NCBI GenBank assembly: GCA_029204225.1
Contig: CM055092.1
Location: 85,092,694 to 85,156,693 of the forward strand
Direction: 5' to 3'
Length of the DNA stretch: 64,000 bases
From: Diphasiastrum complanatum
Taxonomy: Eukaryota; Streptophyta; Lycopodiopsida; Lycopodiales; Lycopodiaceae
A program made the translations under genes and the position numbers. The notes under the pieces were generated by a model. It did not search any database. It saw nothing but the letters and a program-made list of their open reading frames with translations, and was not told the origin of the DNA. Of the stretch, positions 1 to 10,540 are shown piece after piece; position 1 is the first letter of the stretch, and each line of letters opens with the position of its first letter.

Positions 1-262
1 ATTTCAAGAGGGGCAAATTTCATGTTAGCCGAATTCCTAGCATGATCAAATTCAACACCCATTTGTTGCTCTTGGATGAAATTCACCTCTACTCACAGCA
101 ATATGAGATTCACAATCGAAGCCTTCATTGATTTGCATTTAAAACAGCAATGTTCCGACCATACGATCATTTGTCACTATATACAAAAGGGGCTATTATA
201 ACAGGCATCCGTAGCCCAATTCCTGGAGACGGATCGGTTTGAAAATAATTTTCAGAAGTGCG

Positions 263-2945
263 CTAAAAGTATGTGTAAGAAAAACGGCATCCATAGGGAT
301 TTGTGGTGATGCGGAGTTGATATTCGTCCACTTGAGCATCATAAAATCCGCATCCAAAGGGATCTGTGGTGAAATGAACTCCGGAATCATCTACATAAGT
401 ACCAATAGTGGCTAGTACTTTTTCAGGTGCTGCAACGGGCAGCTTATCAATGTACCGGAAAAGCCTCAGCACATCTTGTCTTCCCAATGTAGTCATGTCT
501 TTTACATCATCAGCATTTATGATGACCCACAAATCCACAGAGTTTACCTTCTTCAAACTGTCCCGGCAGAATGGGCAGGACTGGGATCGCTCATTCCTGT
601 AACAATACAAATGAAATAAATATATTACTGCAATCACATACCATGTGCTTTGATCAAATGAAATTACCTGTAAATGCTAAGTTGATAGATGACACAAAAA
701 TTACCAAGATTTAAGAATTACAGATCACTGGAAAATCAGACATCAAAAGAAAGACACAAGACAAAACTAGCAGATTACTGATGCAAAGGAAACAGTACTA
801 ACCAATCTTTATAGCATTTAATGCAGAGACCGTGTGTACAGTCAGGTAGAACCATCTTCTCATTTTTCTCCATGCAAATATCACATTCCTGATCGCAGTC
901 AGAATCTTCTCCATCCATTTCTGACCTTTTGTCACCCTTTGTATTCTTACTCCTGTTCCCTACCACCATCCCTTGTTTTAAAAATTTCATATTCATGAAG
1001 CCATCTCCAAGTTGCAACAAATAAGGATAGATAAATCCTGTTCCAAGAAAAAAGAGAATCAAAATCATAAGCAAACCACCATGAGCAGCCCTGTCATGCA
1101 ATGCAATAGGTGATGAAGCAAGAAGCCGGATTCATTTTGAATGCTGCTTCATAATACTGTAAATCAGAATTTAGACATATCCTAAAGAGAGCTAGAGCTA
1201 CAGATGCCACAAAAATATTACAAGAGGAAAATGCAAGAGTTTTACACACAGCCTTGAAGAATAAAACATCGTGACCCCTCAGTAGAACCTTAAGCTAATC
1301 CCTTGCTTGGCCTAGGTTTAAAATAGGTCGAACTACTCAGAAATGAGGTGCAGTATTTTTACCATAAAATTCGCGAAGACTGGCTTTTCTCTCGAATGTC
1401 ATCTTTGATGTTGTTCCATTGGTATAAACCTGAAGTTCATCAAGCGCAAGTATGCATTAGGACATGATTTGATAAGAATTATAATGATCTAGTAATAAAC
1501 TCATCAAGTTAGAGACCTTATATGAAAAGGGGTTAATAAATCGCAACTTGACAGTCTCTCAGTCTAGACTCAGCTGTCCAGGTCCGGACAGCTCAGTTCC
1601 GTTTCATTACAAAAATATTATATGTACACTAAGGAATAAATATTGTGTTCAAAAACTCATCCACTTCAAGACAAATAAGATAAACACCTATCTTTTGAAA
1701 CTCATGTACTCATGCATTCTTTCACCTCACATGAATGCCGTGTGGAAATTAGGACCTCCGACTTCCCAAAAGATTCAATTGTCTCTTGATCTTTCTAACA
1801 ATGATAGCTTCATTCCACAAGTTTTTGCACATTTGCATCAACATAGCAACCATGAAATTTTTTCTGTCGAAAGAAAGATGGGGGTAACAATTTGAGTAGT
1901 TCTGATAGTACAAATTTCAAGCTTGTCAAACTCAATACATAAAAAAAGAACCCACTAAGATCCAGAGGAGGATTTGATGAATTGCAGCGAATCATAAGCT
2001 CTACCTTCTAGCGATAAAATTGGGGATGAGAATTCTGATGAGGACAGGGAGGCATACTCAAAACCTGGAACATACCTAGTTCATGCATCTCTTAGCAATA
2101 AAGCTTCAACGCTTGTGAAGTTCATCGCGAGAGCCACAAAATGTTGTGTACTGCTAAAGCAATTTGTGATGATCAACGGGCATTGCAGGTAAAAGGTCAA
2201 CTAAGATATGACCAACATGAAGTTTGAGATATCTTCGTGATTCTTCCTCGTTAGCTGACAAGCATCACTTGCAACTCTGCATTACATGTTGGCAAATTCC
2301 CCAGCAACTAGCTTGATTCCCAAAGGCGAGTATAAATCTACCAAGCAAAACCAAAGTACTTAATTCTGTTTGCCTAGAAGAGAGAAGAAACACTACATCC
2401 TGGGTTTACCCGTGACGATCAAGGGGGTCAAGCACAAGATCGATTCCCTATGGCTACAAAAGCATGGTAAATAAAGCATTAATCTTTTATTATTCAACAT
2501 GTATTGCAAGTATGGAAGTTACAGAGAACCTTGTAGATCAATATCCTCAGCAAACCCAAGGCTCCTGCAAAGCTACAATCAGCCCCTGGTACGAGGAAAA
2601 ACAATTTTGCAAGCGAATCATACTGAAGCCTCATTTGGTAGCAGGCACAATCATTTTCCCTTGGATATTCAAGTGACCTGTGATCCAAACAATAAGAACA
2701 GAGCGACTTACATAAATTTCAACTTTCTAAGAAAGATGAAGAAGCTAAAAATAGACCGGCAGCAGTGAAATTTGAACTTTCAACCAATGTTAGTGCTTGG
2801 AGGGTATAAACAAATTGTATCTGCAAATTGGAAGCTATAGACATGTGTTGATCTGACTAATGCATCAACTCGTGAGATGAAACTGAACGCAGAAGTTGAC
2901 ATGAAAGATCAATGTACAAAAATCTAGTGTGTGTGCGCGCGCGCG

Positions 2946-2983
<38 letters not shown>

Positions 2984-3073
2984 AGCGTACAATGTATTTG
3001 CATGCTGAATGTCAGCTTCTAATGCCTTGATAGACTCCTTAAAAGACGTCCAAAATCCATTGGGTAGACACAT
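263..3073 (-). CDS. AIRP2-like: AIRP2-like RING-type E3 ubiquitin ligase, five exons
   Basis: Five exons on the minus strand: 3073-2991, 2677-2530, 1429-1363, 1037-803, 596-263; every intron is GT-AG and the phases agree, giving 288 residues. Exon 1 carries the family motif LEADIQHAN, exon 2 AGALGLLRILIYK, exon 3 the REFY segment, exon 4 IYPYLLQL and the first half of the RING, exon 5 the second half (CPFC) and the RLFRYIDKLP motif. The RING is C3HC4 with C151, C154, C166, H168, C171, C174, C185 and C188; the W178 codon is split by the last intron. Family members are cytosolic E3 ligases; Arabidopsis AIRP2 is a positive regulator of abscisic-acid and drought responses. I chose the ATG at 3073 because relatives start within about ten residues of the SFKES motif; an in-frame ATG at 3130 would add 19 residues. 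The protein is about 45 residues longer than Arabidopsis AIRP2 because of a C-terminal extension. The order and splice sites are seen; the function is inferred from the family. Confidence 0.87.
287..375 (-). repeat. In-frame 63-bp-period duplication in the last exon
   Basis: Two similar blocks begin at 287 and 350 (GCATCCA-AGGGAT-TGTGGTGA on the plus strand). In the protein they give TTDPFGCGF (residues 254-262) and TTNPYGCRF (275-283). The 63-bp spacing is 21 codons, so the frame is kept. A fainter third block may begin at 205, beyond the stop codon. Confidence 0.75.
2927..2985. repeat. Compound (GT)(GC)(GA) microsatellite in intron 1
   Basis: A short GT run passes into about 13 GC dinucleotides and then about 12 GA dinucleotides. 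It lies inside intron 1 of the AIRP2-like gene. In the sense of the transcript the order is donor GTACGC, then CT, GC and AC repeats, so the repeat starts directly after the 5' splice site. The GC/GT part is alternating purine-pyrimidine sequence of the kind known to adopt Z-DNA. Confidence 0.9.
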
Positions 3074-3476
3074 CTTTGCACTGGCCCCACAGCTAACTCC
3101 TAATTTGCACCAGCTAATTTCGCTTTGCAATAATCAAAGGAGAGGGACAGAATAGAGAGAAGCGGCAGCTTGGAAGCCAAAATTGGGCTCTGAAAACAAA
3201 AGGAGACACAAGGAACCCAAAGTGCAAACACTCTTTCTTCATAAACGACACGATCCAAAACTATACCCAGCCATTGTCCCTATGTGCACAAAAGTGTGAA
3301 TTTGGCATCTCTATCAACTCCGCTTGACGCTAATCGCCACCACCAAGGCGCCGCTGTGATCAATTTCCCAGCGATCAATTTTCAAACTCTGAGCTGCTCC
3401 AATATTTCCATCACAGATCAAAATAGGCCATAGTCTGCTGCATCTTTGCATTCCTGTAGAAGGAATAATGCCCCAT

Positions 3477-3484
3477 CACGTGGC
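3477..3484 (+). promoter_or_regulatory. ABRE/G-box-like element CACGTGGC
   Basis: CACGTGGC, the core of the abscisic-acid response element bound by bZIP factors of the ABF/AREB class, about 400 bp upstream of the ATG of the AIRP2-like gene. Only the motif is seen; its activity is inferred. Confidence 0.4.
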
Positions 3485-3857
3485 GCCCAATTATCAAAAC
3501 CAGATGCCAAAATTCCTGGCTCATCACGCAACCACATTCCATTACAAAGAAAAATGTTCCAACACCTGCTCAATCATCAAAACTAGATGCCAAATTTCTG
3601 GGCGCCTTAATTCTGTCTGCCCTTTGCACAAACCAGATCTTTCTTCTCAACCCACCTCGAAAACTATATCAATATTCCAAATAAAATATCAAAAAGCAAT
3701 CTTCACTCAATTTCCCCATCAGTGGCGATCCTCCTTTGCTTTTATGCATGCAAAAATTCCAACCCCTGTGGAAGCATTTCTTGCCGGCCTGTCATTCTTC
3801 ACATTGACGTGTAAGCAAGAGAAAAAAAGAACGTTTCTAGAAGAATCCTACTTTCAG

Positions 3858-4015
3858 AGCCCGTCATAGCCCCCCTCTTTTAGAGAAACAGCTTACTATT
3901 ACTGGATTTCTCTCTGACGCCCCGCACAATCGTGGCCCGTCAAAGCCCCCTCTTTAGAGAAAAGCCTAACGGCGTCTTACTAATTTAGGGTTTCTTTTTG
4001 ACGGCCCGTCAAAAT
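3858..4015. repeat. Tandem repeat (77/69 bp) upstream of the AIRP2-like gene
   Basis: Two units begin with CCCGTCA-AGCCCCC-CTTTAGAGAAA at 3858 and 3935, and a third partial copy begins at 4004. The units share a TTTCT-TGACG block near their ends. They lie in the 5' flank of the E3 ligase gene and could be promoter or 5' UTR sequence. Confidence 0.7.
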
Positions 4016-4102
4016 GCAAGTGCACGTTAGCCCTCCTCAATTTTGCGGCTATTGTCGCCGTCAGCCGGCAAATTTTATCGGCGGCCAAACGGCAGGGCAT
4101 CT

Positions 4103-4112
4103 GCCACGTCAT
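4103..4112 (-). promoter_or_regulatory. Second ABRE-like element, TGACGTGGC on the minus strand
   Basis: The plus strand reads GCCACGTCAT; read in the gene's direction this is ATGACGTGGC, again containing ACGTGGC. It lies about 1 kb upstream of the AIRP2-like start. Two ABRE-type boxes are usually needed for abscisic-acid response, but chance occurrence cannot be excluded. Confidence 0.35.
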
Positions 4113-5264
4113 TAGGTTCATTTCTTAAATAGATGAATAATAAGGGAGTCACGGACCTGCCAAAATAGCGCCGCTACGGATAAGGGTCATGCGGCCGGAC
4201 CCGCCATCCGGATAAAATGGTGGGTCCCACGCCTGACATATCATCTATCCATTTTGCACCATTTGACCATGGGAGCAACTTGCACGTATGGCGTGATGAG
4301 GTGCACCGTTCACCAACTTTTAACTACTCTCTCAAATCTATTCCTTTCCTCTCTTTTTTTTTATAGCCGAGGCCGGAGCTCGCAAGTAAACAATCGGATC
4401 CCAAAGATCTCGAGTAGCTTTGTTGTGCACATTGAAATTTTTTAAAACAGTACAATTCCAAAAGATCCGACGAAAAAAATTTCTCTCTCATACTCACCTA
4501 AAAGAGACAACGTCACGTCGTCTTTGAAACAATAATCACAATCGTGTACCAACACTGCTAGAAAGCTAAAATATTCTTTGAGCCTAGTCATTAGCAAAAC
4601 CTATCCCTCATGTCATTAGGGCGAGTTGTGTAGGAGAGAATTTTTTGCCACACTTATGTCGGCTCGAACCTCACCTGATGATATCATAAAGTGTTGCGCC
4701 CTCAATGTAGTATGTTGTGAGTTGTGCAATCTTGCTTGATGAAGATCAAATAGAGGTTTCTGTGAAGCCTATCTCGAAGCATTGTGCTCCAATATATAGT
4801 GCATAAAAGCTCCTAATCCAAAGGAACTACCAAGGCGTTAAGACAAAAAATACGGTGTATATTTTGCAAAAAGCCCAGCATTCAATTTCGTTATTTATTT
4901 TCATGGCCTTAATTCTCGCTACTATTTTAGCCTCTTATGCCCTTAGCAAATACGCCCAATAGAATCTAATTTTCATAATGCCAATGTCCAATCAAGTAAA
5001 ATCAAAAAGTGAAATTCTGAAAACCTTCTAAAATTCATGAAATGTTTGCCCAAATCTTCAATATATTCAAATAAAACGTGTCCAAAATTCTAGATTGTTA
5101 AAATTCAACTGTGCTTAGAGAAGAAAAATGATATAAACTACCTACATTCAAGAAAGTAATTTGAAAAATGAGAGCAAATTTGCCACTTTAAAATTGGAAA
5201 AGAAAAGTATTGGAGGTTAAAGGATAAAGAACTAATAAAACTCATTTTTCAACTCAAACATATT
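4113..5264. other. Intergenic, nothing recognised
   Basis: AT-rich sequence without a convincing coding region, repeat family or RNA gene on either strand. Confidence 0.6.
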
Positions 5265-5357
5265 ATGGAAGGGGCCAGGCAGAGGCCATTCTGCCCGAGC
5301 CTAAATTTTTTTGTAAATCCGAACCGGGCAGAATGGCCTCTGCCCGGCCCCTTCCAT
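5265..5357. repeat. 33-bp inverted repeat with 27-nt loop (hairpin)
   Basis: The arms 5265-5297 and 5325-5357 are complementary at 32 of 33 positions, beginning ATGGAAGGGGCC and ending GGCCCCTTCCAT. The loop is AT-rich. The shape is that of a miniature fold-back element or a young pri-miRNA; nothing in the sequence decides which. Confidence 0.85.
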
Positions 5358-5360
5358 TGC

Positions 5361-5572
5361 GTAATGGATTTTTGGACCCTTTTTAAACCAATCCTTAGCT
5401 GCACGTGGCAGGTGCAAGCAGAATCAGCACTAAAAAAAGTTGAGACCAATCCGACGCTGCCACGTGGCAAACACAGGCAAAATCTGCACTAATTTAAAAA
5501 AAAAAAACAGGTGACTATTCTGCTTTTTAATCTGTTCAGAAATGGGCAGAATAGTCACCAAAAATCCATTAC
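5361..5572. mobile_element. Fold-back (MITE-like) element
   Basis: Perfect 15-bp terminal inverted repeats, GTAATGGATTTTTGG at 5361-5375 and its complement at 5558-5572, enclose about 180 bp. The right end holds a nested perfect 14-bp inverted repeat (5510-5523 with 5546-5559). Inside are two diverged direct repeats of about 56 bp, each with CACGTGGCA and a CTGCACTAA-like end. It directly abuts the hairpin at 5265-5357 and shares the GGGCAGAAT motif with it, so both may be parts of one element. No coding capacity; no target duplication identified. Confidence 0.55.
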
Positions 5573-6042
5573 TCATCTAGAATGACACCTTTGAGAAATC
5601 CCTATCACATCAAAACAACAAAAAATAGAAGACCCTCATTAGTTTGAAAGCTACATATTCTCATTATATTAATCTTTTAAGAATACTTAAGTCCATAAAA
5701 ACCTTCTAAGAGGCCCATAAAGAAGTATATGTTAGTCCATATAGAATCTTAAAATGTGGGCCCATAATAGAATCCCACTTGTAATTAGTGGTTAATATGT
5801 GTCATCTTTTTTACTTGGGCAAGATTTTCTAGTGACCTTTGGAGCAAGTTTCAATGGATGCTCATTTGTGGGTTAGCCAAATTATGTTTTTTTGAAGCAT
5901 TGTGGCCTCATTATGTTGACATATTATAAGTTGCCATCAGAACTTTCCAAAGGCCCATAAAGGGTAAATTACAGCCCATAAAAGTCTAATACGTGAAGGC
6001 TACTTTTGCCCTCCTTTCGCCTTGGAAAAATCGTTCACAATG
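5573..6042. other. Intergenic, nothing recognised
   Basis: AT-rich sequence without recognised genes or repeats. Confidence 0.5.
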
Positions 6043-6469
6043 GTGTCTCCTCAACATTTTTTTTCCCTCTCGAAGCAGTTAACCATAGATTAATAACTTT
6101 TTACAAAAATACATTAAAATAACTAAAAGCTCAAAGAAGCAAAAGTTTATCAGCTTCCTTGAAAAGAAGAAGGGGGGAGATGACAAGATCACCATTCCCA
6201 AATTCCCTGCTGTTTCTAGTTGTCCAAGTGTTCCAAAGAGTTACAATTCTAACACAGTGCCAAAAATTATTGATCTTCAGATCTTCAAAAGTAATATCAT
6301 TCAGCAGCACATCTGTATGGCTAAATCTCCTGAATCTGGAATGAAAACGAGCAATAAAAAGGTCAGTCACAGACTTCCAAAGAGTAGCATGGCAATGAAA
6401 GAAAAGGTGAGGCACATCCTCATCCAAAACTTTGCATTTAGAACAGACATGAGTGTCTCCTCAACATTT
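6043..6469 (-). mobile_element. 5'-truncated LINE with 17-bp target-site duplication
   Basis: The 17-bp string GTGTCTCCTCAACATTT occurs at 6043-6059 and again at 6453-6469. Between them, on the minus strand, lies the extreme C-terminus of a non-LTR retrotransposon reverse-transcriptase ORF: CSKC, then HLFFHC (the zf-RVT zinc-binding module), then FWHCVRIVTLWNTW. The insert ends with a short poly-A (poly-T at 6057-6064 on the plus strand). Poly-A plus a long direct repeat is the signature of target-primed reverse transcription. Only about 100 codons remain (6131-6427), so it was dead on arrival. Confidence 0.85.
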
Positions 6470-7629
6470 AGTAAGGTGTCGCAATCTATTGTTGTCGCAA
6501 CAAAGCTAAAAAGAGCACAAGGATTGAAATATGTGATAAATATGCCCAAATGCCATTTCCACTTGAATCAACTACTCCTTATATTAGCTTCTTACAAATG
6601 CACAAATCCATATGAAAGGAGGGCATAAGGTATTCACCTTGAGCATTTTCAAGGCTAAGGCCGATTTCAGACTGCATGTCTGGCAAGTCCAAAATTTAAA
6701 ATAGAGCTCTCATATTGGTGTAGGAGAAAAAAATGGGACTCTCACCATTTCACATTAACATCCACTTGCCGCAAATGACATGGCAGGGACCCATTGCCAC
6801 ATAGGGGCAAGCCAAATCCATTTTTTGGGCCAGCCAATGGCATGTTGAGCTGGCCCTGGCATGTTGGCCTACATTTTGAGATTTTTTTAACCCTTCATTT
6901 CCACTATTCTTTCCAATGAAATGCATTTCAATTTTGATCTTTCCAATCGAAAGGTGATTGCTTGTAAAAATAACTTAAATCACCCTTCAACCTTTTAACA
7001 TGAAAAGTTTCATACTTGCATTTCAAAACACAACACCTTGTATAAAATGGACCAACCATATGTCAAGATTCAAATGGGCCAATCTTAGTGTAGCCCGTCA
7101 TTTAACACTTACCACCTAAATGTGAAAGAGGGGTGGTCGACAACTCACTTGTCAAGATTCAAAAAATGGGTGGCAAGTGAAGGGGCCAGGCAAAGGGACT
7201 TGTCGCTAGTGTGAAACCGGCCTAAAGGCTCCATTAAGTGCTACAAACTCAATTATGATGATAACTTCACTTCTAAATTCTCTAGCATTATTGCTTATAC
7301 GAATCTTCCATAAAAGCAAAACATTAACTAGTTGCTAAATTTAAAACATAGTCTTCCTGTCAACCTATCTATATCATTGAGTAGGATGTTGTGCTTAGAA
7401 AATTGTTTGAGTTCCCTTCCATAATAGTGCATGCAAAGAATAGGTGTTGAATAGTTAGATCCTTATTCTGACAACGTATGTTGCTTTTTAGTCATTGCCT
7501 TTGTATTTAGCTCTTATTACCAATACTTGTTCTATGAACCTTTGTGCAAAGAATCTATAGTTACCTAACTTATCTGTCCAATATCCTTGGTACACTTTTT
7601 CCACTTTTCTAGAGGGTGTCGTTTCACTA
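6470..7629. other. Between two LINE relics, nothing recognised
   Basis: No coding region stands out. A stretch near 7178 (GAAGGGGCCAGGCAAAGG) resembles one arm of the hairpin at 5265-5297. Confidence 0.5.
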
Positions 7630-8045
7630 TTTTTTTCTCTCGAAAAGCTAACCATAGATTAAAGACATTTTACAAAGTACAAAGTGAAATAACAAATATC
7701 AGCCTCCTTAAAAAGAAGCATGGGGAAGATGACATACTCACCGGTCCCAAATTCCCTATTGTTTCTACCTAACCAAATGTTCCAAAGTGTAATAACTCTA
7801 ATATATTGCCAGAAAACATTGACAGTCGTATTCTCAAAAGTGATATCGTTCAGTAGTAGATCAATGTGGCAGAACCTCCTGAACCTGACATGAAAGCATG
7901 CAATGAACAGGTCAGTCACTGATTTTCATAGAGGGGTTTGGCAATGAAAGAACAAATGTGACATGTCTTCATCTAATGTTTTGCATTTAGAGTAGACATA
8001 CCCCTGTAACTAGCACGAATGGGAAGAGAAAGCTGAAGAATCCTA
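7630..8045 (-). mobile_element. Second, older LINE 3'-end relic
   Basis: On the minus strand the segment 7659-7919 encodes a close relative of the previous LINE tail (RFRRFCHIDLLLNDITFE, then ITLWNIW). Upstream of it the zinc-binding part is still readable (SKCK, DEDMSHLFFHC) but the first cysteine is changed to Y and there is a frameshift. A further upstream piece, LRILQLSLPIRASYRG, matches the usual region before the zinc module. Short poly-A at the left end. No target duplication found. Confidence 0.75.
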
Positions 8046-8248
8046 AGAGAGAAAATTATATACTTGGCAAGTCTACTTTTATGGGTTTGACGGGATCTAG
8101 TCTTCCAAAGATGAGGTATCAAAGGGGTTCCACTTAGAGTTGAACCAAGAGAAGGTGAAGTTAGGCTCTTTAGTTATAGAGTAGACAGAGTTTGCTATTT
8201 TGAATAGCCCATTCTTTTCAATTGATTGTTTGGAGTAGATTTTCCCTG

Positions 8249-9428
8249 TGTCAGAAAGTGGTATGTGCAGAAGATAGATCTAGCTCGAAAAGAAAAAAAA
8301 AACTTCGTGCATGGCGGAATAAACTATCTTCATCTTTCCAATGCATGAGTACGCCTATCAATTTCAAACAAGACAATAGTGATAGAAATCACGTTTGAAC
8401 TTATAGTAACTAACTTTCAAATCGTCAGTACTACAGTGATTACGTAGCCAAACAATTTAGCATTGAAGATTATCAGACAAATAATTAATTGCGAAGAAAT
8501 ACAGAAACACATACAGACTGAGACGAAACTGAACGCAATAAGAAATAGTATTGATTCAAAACAAAACAGCTGTAAATGAGTACAATAAGTTGCGAATCGA
8601 AGCCGTGTACTCTATGCTATCTCTGAGCGGCTAAAATGAAAGTCTGAATTAATGCGCAATGATGATGAGTAGTAGCGCAATAACAATCTCTAAAACAACT
8701 CTAAGACTTTGAGCTAGAATGCTCAGGAGTGTTCAAGCTCGCAGGCTTGAGAGAGAGAGAGAGAGAGAGCTAACTATTCAAACACTTATGATAATTCTGA
8801 TTTTCAATGAATTAATCTGTATGAAATGAACAACTATTTATACTAAGAAATTAGATCGTCAATTGCGATCGCCAGTTGGTTGGTGATCCGCTGGCATCCA
8901 TCTGGTCCTTGTCATTGATTGCTGATAAGCGATGAAATTGGCCGTAAATGTTCTATCTGCATAAATGAACCAAAACTGTAGCTCTGCAGAAATGAACAGG
9001 CGACATTGTCGGGTTTTTCGCAAAATGGCAAAAAAGCCGAAGGTGCCCTTAAATCTCATTTAGGGTTGCCCCACACTTTGCCAGAGTCATTTCCTTAACA
9101 TTTGAGGCTCTTTGGAAAAGGTAAAAAATACGACTCTGCATATTTGCACGAGATTTCTGACAGGCAAAAAAAGACGACACTGCATTTTTACACAAGATTT
9201 CTAGTAGGCGAAAAATGCGAAAAAGGCGACACTACATTTTTACACGAGATTCCTGATAGGCAAAAAATACGGCACTGTCGTTAAACTCCGTGTAATTCTG
9301 CAGACTTTGAAAAACACTTGTAATTCTGCAGACTATGTAAACACACGGGAAAATCCGCAGAACTGGATAAACAATGAATGAAGATTAAAACCGATTAGAC
9401 GATTGGTAAGAAGGAGAATAATCCAACG
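8249..9428 (-). repeat. LTR of copia element A (left, 3' LTR)
   Basis: Near-copy of 12030-13386. In element sense (minus) the LTR begins close to TGTTGGATTATTC (the last plus base here is mutated) and ends in CTGACA, giving TGTTGG/CCGACA-type inverted ends. It is flanked on the left by CCCTG, which matches CCCTA after the right LTR at four of five bases. It carries a (GA)n run of only 21 bp at 8749-8769. Confidence 0.8.
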
Positions 9429-9801
9429 TCTTATATGTGAGTATTTTTGGACATAATTGATGAAGTTGGTGTGAATGTTTGGCACGTATGAACTTCTCAA
9501 CACACCTTTAATAGATCTTATGAGGTGTTGTGATTGCACATGAATGATCAAACAACAAATTAGCATGACAATTCAAGACGAGAGCACAATAGCATATCAT
9601 AGGCTCAAAAAACTAAGTACTCACTATGAGAGATAATGTCCAAAAATAGTTTCTAAGCGTTCATTATGGAGAAATCAGCTTGCTCTCGGGTAGAGAGAGA
9701 ATGTACAACCAAAAACACTCGTGTAGAGAGAGAATCCTCTATTCTCATCAAATTTCACAATATGGAAAACTATTTAAAAATACCTACATCATGAGGCTCG
9801 A
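9429..9801. repeat. Block X, left copy
   Basis: About 373 bp that continue the homology with the right-hand copy past the inferred LTR edge; the partner is 13387-13761. Both end at CTCGAG read on the minus strand. In the left copy this lies inside element A, in the right copy outside it, which a simple LTR element does not explain. Confidence 0.7.
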
Positions 9802-10540
9802 GAAAAAAAAATTCGATTTTTTTTTTTTTGAGTTTTTTTTTTTTTCAATTTTCCAGGGCAATTTTTTGATAAATTGACTCATAAGTGGCCTTTAATGAGT
9901 CTCATGACTCCTTGGCCGAAATACAAGAGGCTACCTCTCTTAGAAGCTCATTGATTACATTCATATTAATGCAACGTAGAATAAGATTTGTCTTCTTCTT
10001 GTACCTTTGCAACTCTTGTCCACCTTGAGGCTCCTCCACCTTATCGAGGACAAGGCAAACAGGTCTTGGAGTATTAGCAATGACTCCATTCGAAGCTATT
10101 AGAGGTAATGTTTAGATAAGTATCCCTAATGTTGTAATTTATGATTAATTATGATTATTGGGCCATGCTTGCATGCATTTTATAGGGGCCTAGAAAGCTG
10201 TCTTCACACGTTTGGAAGCTGTTTTCCCGTGGAAGAATAGGCCTAGGTAATGGTCTCAAGCAGTGTGGTAATGGTCTCAAGCCCCTGAGCATACACAAAA
10301 TCCTGAACGATAGATTATGTGCTTGCCAACTTGTCAACATTCAAATGAAAATCTATAACATCCAAACATAGTAGAATTGCTACCTTTGTAGTCTTCATTA
10401 TGTCATCAAAGCATAAAATGATACTTGAATAGGTATAAAGTGAAAAGATTGGGATGAAGGGTGAGCAAATGACTGGGATGAAGGGCGAGCGGGTGCTCAA
10501 GATGCTCGCCTTTGTCATGGAACTGCTCGTTGAGAAATGC
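9802..10540. other. Unrecognised filler inside element A
   Basis: Starts with poly-T-rich sequence and has no recognisable pol domain where integrase, reverse transcriptase and RNase H of a copia element should be. Probably a deletion scar plus unrelated sequence. Confidence 0.5.

Noticed and set aside
263-637. RING C-terminal frame taken as a separate 124-codon gene
   Set aside because: Its ATG lies in intron sequence; a TTACAG acceptor at 596 joins it to the exon ending at 803 and completes the RING.
3468-3869. 133-codon plus-strand ORF upstream of the E3 ligase gene
   Set aside because: Compositionally odd, no domain, lies in the 5' flank of the minus-strand gene.
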